A stretch of DNA of 64,000 nucleotides from Isoetes taiwanensis. Taxonomy: Eukaryota > Streptophyta > Lycopodiopsida > Isoetales > Isoetaceae. Each line of letters opens with the position of its first letter. Positions within the stretch are counted from its first letter, which is position 1. Shown in pieces: positions 55,686 to 64,000 of this stretch. Under the pieces are notes generated by a model. That model did not search any database. It was not told the DNA's origin and saw only the letters and a program-made list of their open reading frames with translations. The position numbers were made by a program, and so were the translations under genes. The stretch covers positions 12,955,819 through 13,019,818 of the forward strand of contig JAJEKV010000003.1 in NCBI GenBank assembly GCA_021234155.1, given 5' to 3'.

Positions 55686-56165
55686 CGCACGTTTGCACAA
55701 ACACGAGTTTACACTTTGAAGCAATTTGAGGCTATCCACGTTGCTGCCAGCTAAGATTTTTGTCCACTTGGAGTGCCTTAAAATCGTTGGATTTGATCCA
55801 CGGTGAGAGAAATTCATGGAAATTCCACCTGTTCATAGCTAGCGTTGGAAGTTATGATTGGTTGAGGAAGTCGGGGCAGTGCGATGGCGATGGCTTCATC
55901 TTCTTGAAGGCCGGCGTGGAGCTCTATATTCCGATTTTAGGGCGTGGAATTATGGGAGCGAGGTTAAATTTGAAGCGTCACGGTCGTTGGTTTTATCTAT
56001 TTCCGGTTGTTCTTATCCTGTATCTCGCCGGGAGCCATAGCCATAGCCATAGCCATGAGAAGCTCCTGAATTTTGACTCCCAGATTTGAAGCTAAGAGGC
56101 TTTCGATGAAGCCCCCAACAGAGCGTATAACTAAACCCGAACACGGGATGATCTTGTGTTTTCAT
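55686..56165 (+). repeat. Segmental duplication, copy 2
   Basis: Matches 51383-51915 with few substitutions. It lacks the 51-bp internal duplication, carries extra CCATAG units (56033-56052) and diverges after GATCTTGTGTTTT. Confidence 0.85.
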
Positions 56166-56739
56166 GATTTTTTTCTTCTGTTAATACTCGTACGGATTTT
56201 GTCGGAACTGCAAGAAAGGAACCACATTTCTTTCTTTCATGTTACTGCAAGAACAGGGCCGTTGGAACTCATTACTAGTCTTCAATTTCTTGCTTTACAT
56301 GATTGAGGAACTCTAAATAGAACGAGCCACATTTCTTTCATGTTCACTTGATTCTACAGGTATTTTGCAAGCATGTGCCATTTTTGTTGAAGAGCAATAG
56401 ATTTTCTTTTGTGTCTCAAACTAACATGTTTCTTCTTCAATTTATGTTTTTGCTTTCATGCGTTTCAATATGTGAACCTAGTGCTTTGTTGATGTTTGAG
56501 AGCTTGTGGGCAACCACTTCCTTCAATTTTCAAGCTCATTTGATGTAGAGCTCGATTCTCAGAGGAGCAAAGATTCTGTGTGTTTTTATATGCATGAGAA
56601 AGTATACAGGTTCAAATCTTATTCTTTAATGCATTGCCTGAGTTTGAATATACAGTTAACAAGGATATGATCAGACTACTGGATAGCCAACTATTTGTCA
56701 ACATGGAACAGTTGTGTTCCCATTGCTGATGACAGTTCT

Positions 56740-57849
56740 AAGTTCTTTATCAGGAGGCTTGGATAATACACTGTATATCGAGCTTCCCTTGTGCAAATCC
56801 TGGATGGTCTCAAGAGCAGCTAAAGTACGTCTGTATATGTTCAACAATTTGGCATTGTAGAAAAGGTACCTCCTGAAAATTCTTTTGTTCTTGGATAGTT
56901 ATTTCCTGCTTTAGACCTGCTGATGCAGCAGTTTCTGTATAAATGGAAGGCGCAAGATTGTAGATGTTTGCCATGCTTTTTTAGGATCTATGTATGTCGA
57001 GCTTCCCCTGTGCAGATCCTGGATGGCCGCAAGAGCAGCTAAAGTACTTCTGTAAATGTTCTCAACAATTTGGCATTGTAGAAAAGGTATCTCCTGAAAA
57101 ATCTTTTGTTCTTGCATAGTTATTTCCAGCTTTAGACCTGTTGATGCAGCACGTTCTAGATAAATGGAAGTCGCGATATTGTACCTCTATGTTTGTCGTG
57201 CTTTTCTAGGAGCTTCACAAGTCCTGCCAAACAGATCAGCGTCCACTTTAAGTTGCAGATTATGTCCTCTTAAGACAGTAACATATAATAGCTTATTTAT
57301 TTGTTAGGCACAACATACCTATGTAATTCAAGAAGCTACTTTTTTTTAGCAGTACCATTTCATCATGAACGGCCACAAGATCTTTTAAAATGCCTAATAT
57401 CTCTTCATTGGTGAAGACATTTTGCATCGATTTGACATAACCATTCTGTTTGGCCCTCTTAATCCGTTCTTTCCGTTCCTAAAAAGTGAATATTGAGAAC
57501 ATGTTAATGTATAAAGAAATTGCAGAATTATTTTTAAATTGTAGAAAAACAAAACGTAAATATTAAATATATAAATATAAACAGAAGCATATCTATTGAA
57601 ACTTATTGATCTGCCTAGTGTATCAGAAATATACAATTTTTCGAAGATTGGTTCACTTATGTTCATAGCATTACAAAAGGCATCTCAACAAGTACTAACC
57701 GTATCTACCATGAAAAGATTAATGTGGTAAACAACATCTTAATCAAGCAACTAAGCTATTACCTGACGAATGACAGATTCAGCTACAGAAATGTGTGAAA
57801 GTAGCATTTGCTTGGGGACTTTCAACCACAGGTTTATTTGTTGCCGCAG
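56740..57849 (-). pseudogene. SPX-domain protein, broken copy with duplicated last exon
   Basis: Resembles plant stand-alone SPX proteins, inositol-pyrophosphate sensors that restrain phosphate-starvation transcription factors. On the minus strand: exon 57849-57763 (ISVAESVIRQ, donor GTAATA); exon 57478-57319 (ERKERIKRAKQNGYV, NEEILGILKDLVAVHDEMVL and SSFLNYIG, donor GTATGT); exon from 57223 (LVKLLEKHDKHRGTISRLPF, then TAG, NVLHQQ). The family pattern is DFVxxHGEMVLLxNYSSLNYxGLVKILKKYDKRTGxLxRLPFIQxVLQQPFF. The C-terminal block VENIYRSTLAALAAIQDLHR and GSST is tandemly duplicated: 219-bp units 56993-57211 and 56774-56992; the second reads NIYRRTLAALETIQDLHKGS. The stop in LPFI-stop and frame changes make it a pseudogene. 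The N-terminal MKFGK exon was not found. Confidence 0.8.
56774..57211. repeat. 219-bp tandem duplication of the SPX 3' exon region
   Basis: Units 56774-56992 and 56993-57211 share CGAGCTTCCC, ATCCTGGATGG, CAATTTGGCATTGTAGAAAA and TTAGACCTG blocks, with about 10-15 percent divergence by eye. Confidence 0.85.
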
Positions 57850-58411
57850 CTACAAAACCCCTTCGACGACAAAACAAAAACGCTAGAAAACAAATTTTGG
57901 GTAATACCCAGAGTGCTAGAAATCAAAATATAGGTAATACCCAGTGATGAATCTAGGGGCTCCGACAAAAAAACTGGTTTCGATCAGACCGAGCTCTGAC
58001 CATATCCTACAATTTGCTATGCAAAGTAATCAAACGTGGTTTTGACTAGTTTTTTTTTATTGGCATGTATACTATCTATATTCAATTGGTCTATCTATGC
58101 TACGCTAATATGGTGAATGAGCAACCATGGTGGTATACTTACAAATATATATGACTAGACCCCTATTGCCAAAATGCTCCGCACTTAAACCAAGGACCAT
58201 GAGAAAATGTAAAAGGGAAAAAGGGTTTGTGTGGGGGAGGGGGGTGCATATATGAGGTGGAAAATGTGTATATGTTTGTTTCTCATCATTCTCGAACAAA
58301 ACCTATGTCCTCAACCTTCCCACACAAACTCTTCACTATTAAGTCCAAGAACATGTTTTGCACCATTCGAAAGATATACAAATCCGTCTTCACAGAGTAA
58401 GTCGGGGAGAA
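57850..58411. other. Non-coding stretch
   Basis: No gene recognised. Contains a short duplication GGTAATACCCAG (57900-57940). Confidence 0.4.
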
Positions 58412-58454
58412 AAATGTTCGCGGCGGCCTTGGCCGCCGCAATAAATTTCTTGTA
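58412..58454. repeat. GC-rich hairpin motif, copy 2
   Basis: Same block as 42523-42565: AAATGTTCGCGGCGGCCTTG continuing through GCCGCCGC(A)ATAAATTTCTTGTA. The flanks on both sides are unrelated to copy 1. Confidence 0.8.
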
Positions 58455-58460
58455 ATTGGG

Positions 58461-58677
58461 TAATATATTATTGCAATGCAAAAAACAAAGTTTGAGCATT
58501 GTCCATGCTTATATTTTTACTCATTTGTATAAGCAATAAAGGCATGCCTCCCTAGAATACCATTTGAGCAACACAAAGCATTTCAAGAGACTTATAATTA
58601 AGGTAATATATATTATTGCAATGCCATAAAGCAAAGCTTGAACAATGTCCATGCTTATATGTTTACTCATCTGTATT
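58461..58677. repeat. 143-bp tandem duplication including the dirigent gene's 3' end
   Basis: Units start TAATATATTATTGCAATGC at 58461 and TAATATATATTATTGCAATG at 58604. Both contain a GTCCATGCTTATAT...TTTACTCAT block. In the second copy TTACTCATC encodes the last codons and stop of the dirigent gene, so the first copy is a duplicated gene end plus 3' untranslated region. Confidence 0.8.
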
Positions 58678-59184
58678 GTCGAACAAACGGTAAAGGGTGA
58701 TATCCCAGAGGACGATAGTATCCCCAGTCAAATCAAATTGCACAGTTCTCATATTTGCAATTCCCAGTGATAGACTAAAATCTCCAGTACCTCCAACCAC
58801 TGACATAATGGCTCCCGAGCCCAGGGTGCCCTTATCAGAACCCTGGATCTGGATGGTGCCATTATATTTGTCAGTTTGCAAGTCGAAAGTGACGAAGTAA
58901 TCAGCTGCAGTGCCATCTAACATATTCACTGTAACCATGCCCCTTGCTCTTCCCCATGATGTGGAGGTATTAGACTTGGCCTCTGTAACCGGATCATCAA
59001 ATATGTAGATGGTCCCAAAACTGGGAGTGGTGACATTGCCATTGTTGCCTGCCACGATCACTCCAGTATATTCATGCTGGTAGAATGTAATGTGAATTGT
59101 TTTAGGCTTACTACAGATGCAGCATGGTGTAAGAGCTATGAGCATAATAACAAAAAACACCCAATTCTTGCATAATCCCTCCAT
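58663..59184 (-). CDS. DIR: Dirigent-like protein
   Basis: A 173-codon, single-exon frame from ATG at 59184 to TAA at 58663; dirigent genes are usually intron-poor and 170-200 codons. Residues 1-25 (NWVFFVIMLIALTPCCIC) form a signal peptide, so the protein is expected in the secretory pathway and apoplast. Dirigent blocks in order: IHITFYQHEYTGVIVAG, FGTIYIFDDPVTEAKSN, SWGRARGMVTVNMLDG, YFVTFDLQTDKYNGTIQIQG, GAIMSVVGGTGDFSLSLGIA and IVLWDITLYRLF. These fit the family's FGTxxVxDDxLTE, GRAQG, G(S)TLxxxG and VVGGTGxFRxARG blocks. The usual Asp in the FYxHD position is Glu (HEY). Family role: an eight-stranded barrel steering stereoselective coupling of phenoxy radicals (lignan, lignin or related products); this member's substrate is unknown. 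TATA box and short leader upstream; no defects seen. Confidence 0.9.
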   Translation of the reverse strand: MEGLCKNWVFFVIMLIALTPCCICSKPKTIHITFYQHEYTGVIVAGNNGNVTTPSFGTIYIFDDPVTEAKSNTSTSWGRARGMVTVNMLDGTAADYFVTFDLQTDKYNGTIQIQGSDKGTLGSGAIMSVVGGTGDFSLSLGIANMRTVQFDLTGDTIVLWDITLYRLFDNTDE

Positions 59185-59230
59185 GTCTCTCTTGGCAATG
59201 ATCTGAGTATGAGAAATAACTCCATCTTTT

Positions 59231-59239
59231 CTTTTATAG
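59231..59239 (-). promoter_or_regulatory. TATA box of the dirigent gene
   Basis: CTATAAAAG on the minus strand, 47 bp before the start codon, placing a start of transcription near 59205 and a leader of about 20 nt. Confidence 0.75.
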
Positions 59240-59296
59240 ATCTTTCATCACACTACAACCATCCAAAGTCAAAACAAACTCAAACTTGCGTGTGCA

Positions 59297-59480
59297 ACCA
59301 TGTTACAGCCATGTTACAGCCAGGACAATCAGCCATGTTACAGCCCGAACAATCAGCCGTGTTAGAGCCATGCAGCCATGTTACATCCATGTCCAACTTG
59401 CGTGCAACCATGTTAATAGTCATGTGACAATCATGTTATAGCCATGTTAACATGTAAACACCATGTTACAACCACGTTAC
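59297..59480. repeat. CATGTTACAGC-type degenerate minisatellite in the dirigent upstream region
   Basis: About ten degenerate copies of a 10-14-bp unit built on CCATGTTACAGCC, including CAGCCATGTTACAGCC and CACCATGTTACAACC, starting about 60 bp upstream of the TATA box. It is followed (59485-59610) by repeats of GGTCCATTGGTCCAGT. Confidence 0.8.
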
Positions 59481-59639
59481 AGCTAGCCATGTGGCCCAGT
59501 GGTCCATTGGTCCAGTTGTCCATCGTCGTGCCAATCCAAGGTAAGACTATCCTACGCCGTTGTCCATTGGTCCAGTGTGGTCCATGTGGGCCAGTGGTCC
59601 ATTGGCCCAGTGGCCATTGGTCTTTGGTCTAATATTGGC

Positions 59640-62600
59640 CAATGTGGCGGACCAAGCTAGGAGGAGCAGCAGCTATGGCGTCAGGTAGGGTTCATAGCAG
59701 AAAGTGGTATTTTTATGCTTCAAATTTTGTCTTCTCTATAAATCAGACGCAATGAAGATCGGAAATGATCTTCCAAACCTCTAGTAATTTTTTGCAATGC
59801 AGCTCTTATCATCGTCATTTTCTTGCAGTTCAATGGAGTTTCTGATCATTTCAGCGTTTAAAGGTCTGCTTGAAAGGCTTTCTAAATCGGCCTATCTGCG
59901 TTTCTTTTAAGGTTTTGCCATGATATATTTGTCCATTTCTGTCAAAGCCCGCAGAAGTTGCAAAGAAGGGGTTGCCGCTTCAACAGCGCCATTTATTTTT
60001 GCGCTCTGAGGATATCTTCTTACAGTTCTGGCTATGCTATTCCACTCGAAGTGCTTCCTCCAAGTGAAGATGCACCTTTCCAAGGTCTATGCACAATTTT
60101 CAAAGGATCTCTTTGGCGAGATATGCACATAAAACTTAAAGTTAGGATTGGCATTGTGAGCTAATTCACGTGGACAAATGCTCATAAGGTAACATATTCA
60201 ATACCATCAGGTAATTTGGCCATCCAATTAGCACATATGTATGTAACTGTCACAAACTGCATCTAGTTGCTATGAGTCTCCTCAGATTCTGTACCATTAT
60301 ATTTATAAAGTCACTCCAAAATGACCTGCTAAGATTTGGTTGAATTAGTGCCTCAGGTTATATAAGGGCCTGATCTGCCTGGCATGTACCCTGTTGCAAA
60401 TGAAATAACATTAGCATCATGGGCTTCTGCTTCCTTGTGCTATTTACTAATTCAGCATTGGGCACCTGCCAAAATTAGCTCCAACAGAAAACTCCAGCCA
60501 CAGAGTTCTCTTTTCTCAGCCAATGGTACAGGAGAGCTGAAGTTGATCCAACCATGTTGTTCAAGTTAGGTGTGTTTTGACTAGCATCCGCAAATATTCA
60601 CTGCCCTAAATTTGCTATACTGTCGAGGTTAATGTGGATCTGAACGTTAACCACAGATGAAACTCATCTACACAGATATAACTGCTATAATAAATAAATA
60701 CAAAAATGCTGCAATAATGTTAGTGATGGTAGCATGCAAGAAGAATCTGTAACGAGTAAGTTGCAGATAGCTTGAGAAAGAAATTGATACAAGCAATGGA
60801 ACAACCGTTCCAAAATAGCTTTCCAGAATGAAGAACAGGAGCGGTTATCATCACCAAAATGCAGCTTTTTTGTTGCTCAGAAGTAAATTAACTAGAAGGA
60901 TGATGTAAATCTTGTAAACTAACATTGATCATCATTAATACGCATTTGCTACTCTATCAAGTACTATGGCAACCTTATTATTTTTTATTGTGCACCACCG
61001 ATCTGTGGAATATTTTGTGGATTGTTCCAGATCGGCGGCTCACAACATTTTGAGTCAAAAAGATAAGCGACATTCAATGGTGCACATTGACCAGTATGGT
61101 CGAAAACATTTATATATCATTATTTACAAATTACATAACCCGAAGATTTCTAAACACAAGCTAACTTAGATAACCAGCAGTATTTACAAACTCTTCTCCA
61201 CTAATCGCTCGGTTGATGTGTGGGTTAAAGAAGAAGAATAGTGGAAAATCAAAGATCGTGCAGCACGGCGTTTATTAGTTTATGGATCATATAAAAGATA
61301 ATTCTAACTCAAAGGTAATGTAACTACATATTTTCTAAAGTGTGATAAGACCTAGAGTAATAAACATATTTAGTGCATAACCATGTATTTTGTAGAGTGA
61401 GACAAGATATAGAGGAATAAACATAGTTGAGCGTAAAGTGATGGATTGACTCCACAATTATAGGTCGAAAACTCAACAATAATGTTTATTGACGAATGGA
61501 GGAGAAGATTGTAAAGTTTAACCATGGCAATCAATCCGTAGACCAAATTCATGCGTTTGACAAATTCGTGAAAGAAATTCAAAATGCTAGAGTAGATTTC
61601 TCCAATACATCTTTGGATTGTAAGGAACTTTTCATCAATTTCACAAGTTCGTGAAAGAAATTCAAAGCATTATATTACATTTCTTCAATAAGTCGCAATG
61701 TCTGTTAAAATTAGTACATATATTGCTACTAGAAAGTGTTGCAATTTAAAGTACATAAAACTCATCTTTCATGATAGATTGTATTTTTTTTAAATGTGAA
61801 CCTTCCATGGCAATATAGATCTTCAATTCCATGCTAAAATAACATTATATGTGAGTATGAGAATAAATAGACATGGACTATTTATGGTCCACAAGTAGAC
61901 AAATTGGATATGAGTAAAATCTTATCAACCAGCTCTATTTATTGTTATTTTATCATTTTTTATACGATGATATGATAATTCTTACATTCTATCATGTAAC
62001 TTCTGAAAACGTTGAGTAAAAGTCCATATAGGTTCGATTACAAACCAATTTATCAAATAGAGTAGACTATATACATGTGACCTATATTGTAAATTTGAGA
62101 TCAAAGTTCGCCAAGATAAAAATTGTTTGATTTTAAATGTCTTAAGTCATATGGACCATCTATAGTCAGTGGATATAGCAGTATAATTCTATTATAGCAG
62201 TATGCAGTAATGCGGTGCTGATGTGGTGTTCAGATAATCAATATAGATTAGTTCTAAAAATCCAGGAATTCACATTGATGGAAGTACAATATGCAAAAGG
62301 CAGTTACTAAATCACTTTATGGAAAAGGCAGTTACTAAATCACTTTATATCATATTGTGCTATATATTCTAAACGAGGTGCACTCTGGAATATCACAATC
62401 GTCAGATCCGTCGATCCTATGGCCCAGACTGTATGTTGGGGCCTCTAGGCACCTCTTGTTTTGCTTATGGTCATCTATGATTGGGTGCGCCTATGATACG
62501 AGATCGCCTAGGATTTTAACGAAATATCGAACTCTATATGGCTTTTCTAAGGTTTTAGAATATGAAATAGGGAAGCTCGAACCTCTACCAAAATGATTCA

Positions 62601-63881
62601 ATATTCTAGTAAGACTACTTTTGACCAATATACCCAATGAGCTAACATGATTATTTTCTATCTTGAATTTATGTTTTTTTTTTATAACAAGCCATTCATT
62701 TATTTTAGGGATATATGATATAAGGTTTCCAAAATTGTGATTTTTACATCTATTTGAAATCCCCCTGGAAACCCCTGTTATTGTGCTACATATTCATTTA
62801 AACATATAACTATTCCAGAAACCTTATACTTGGGCTCAAGTTTTGATTTGAACTTAACTGCACAATAATTTACCAAACACAGACAATTAGCAGAAGAAAT
62901 GTAAGGACTTCAAATGTGACTTCAATAGCAATCTTTGAAGCTTCCACATAGTCCCTACTTTCACATTCTTTAACAATACCACTATGTTTAGAGATACAAA
63001 TCCATCCCTGCAAGATTTTGCATTAAAGCTCATACCACAGTGTCTAAGTGAAGGCATTGAGGTTTTTGGAATTTCCAAATAAATATTGATATCCAGCTTG
63101 CTTAAAGAAAATGGGTGCATTTGAAAATTAGCTTTTGGCTAGATAAATATAATCGACTGAGTGAAATAGACAGTTGATGATATAGTAATTGGATTTGAAT
63201 GGATATACTACTTCAATACAATAGTGAAACATATGAAAGACTTCAAGATTTGTAGCCATTTGTGCAAGCATCGGGGCAATTTCCATATGAATCAACGACA
63301 AGAGAAGGCTTATTAGCAGCATGCCATTTGAACCTATGCCACAACTTGAAGGGTAATAGTTGCTGCTTGTAAAGTTCATGCTGATACGCATGCTGCAGAA
63401 ATGGTTTAACACTAGCTAGCTACATAATGCTTGCAAGTATCTATATGTATGCTCCAAATAGTAGCTGGGCCAGATAGATGGACAAGGAAGCCCACATAGA
63501 ATACAATGTACAATGTGAATGTTATCTTTCCATAGTCGATGTTAAAATTGCAGCGTACATGTGTAGAAAGCATTGGTAGGTATTCAACATATATAGATGG
63601 TTCTCTTTTGAAAAGTGATTGTAAAATTGCAGCTGGCATGTGTACAAAATATTGGGAGATATTCCAGCACATCTAGGTGGACTGAGGGGGTCTCAAATAT
63701 TAATACTAATTTTATCCCGAATTAATTGGGTGCTATAAATTTTGTTTGAGCAGAGCACATGAGCCATATCCGAATTATATGGGCAACCTTATGTTCATGG
63801 ATTGGGTGCTATGAATTTTGTATGAGCAACTTAGTTGAAGATCTATAAATATACACATATCCAAGTTGTTGTGAATATCTA
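59640..63881. other. Non-coding stretch with unassigned exon-like pieces
   Basis: No gene recognised. Protein-like pieces that I could not assign: plus strand near 60020-60160 (YAIPLEVLPPSEDAPFQGLC); plus strand 60384-60569; minus strand near 63395-63265 after CTGCAG (HELYKQQLLPFKLWHRFKWH, then NKPSLVVDSYGNCPDACTNG); minus strand near 63015-62890 after CTTGCAG. Short direct repeats occur, for example AAAAGGCAGTTACTAAATCA near 62293 and 62323, and GGGTGCTATGAATTTTGT-like repeats near 63729 and 63803. Confidence 0.35.
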
Positions 63882-64000
63882 TATAATAAACAACATCATG
63901 AGAATGTGTAAAAAAAATGAAAATTTATTTGAGCACATGGGAATTGTAATTACCATTTTGGTTAATGCAAGGTACCCATTTTTTTGGGGCATTGTATTTC
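63882..64000. repeat. Dispersed repeat, copy 2 (runs off the window)
   Basis: Matches 42564-42687 apart from a 5-bp deletion after TTTTGGTT. It continues past the window end, so its full length is not seen. Confidence 0.85.

Noticed and set aside
59297-59470. CRISPR-like regular repeats
   Set aside because: Units are short, degenerate and without unique spacers of constant length; this is a plant minisatellite.

Overview
The window is nuclear DNA from a land plant. Genes have GT-AG introns, most of the sequence is AT-rich non-coding DNA, and the mobile elements are Copia-type LTR retrotransposons (primer-binding site TGGTATCAGAGC), a miniature LTR element and two kinds of LINE. Host homologies are typical plant families: dirigent protein, chalcone synthase, SPX, Mpv17/PMP22, RNFT-type RING ligase, hydroxyphenylpyruvate reductase and a photolyase-like protein. 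Exons resembling phosphate acetyltransferase, an enzyme I know from algae and mosses but not from flowering plants, make a seed-free plant (fern or lycophyte) or a gymnosperm my best guess. That placement is inference only.

Layout. 1-5 kb: unassigned decayed frames, a frameshifted HAD/FCP1-like phosphatase relic, an unknown intron-containing gene and a miniature LTR (TRIM) element. 5.9-13.9 kb: one old L1-type LINE on the minus strand. 16.7-21 kb: a 5'-truncated, decayed Copia element. 21.6-22.8 kb: an RNFT1-like pseudogene with recognisable splice sites. 27.9 kb and 31.2 kb: lone exons of a photolyase-like protein and of phosphate acetyltransferase. 32.6-35.4 kb: a cluster of short interrupted palindromes. 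35.9-37.5 kb: the 5' end of a second Copia element (LTR, PBS, gag, protease). 37.7-41.6 kb: a nearly intact LINE of a different type, with an L1-ORF1-like coiled-coil protein. 41.8 kb: a hydroxyphenylpyruvate reductase exon. 45.9-50.1 kb: a young, complete 4.1 kb LTR element with a 1022-codon frame and no recognisable pol. It sits inside exon 1 of a chalcone-synthase-like pseudogene that reads on either side of it. 52.2-53.2 kb: an Mpv17/PMP22 pseudogene. 56.7-57.9 kb: an SPX-domain pseudogene. 58.7-59.2 kb: a dirigent-protein gene with a TATA box, the only host gene that looks intact.

The genes do not form a pathway. The dominant theme is gene decay: at least eight unrelated host genes are present as intron-containing but broken copies, embedded in retroelements and many short tandem duplications. 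All family assignments come from reading translations by eye, without database searches.
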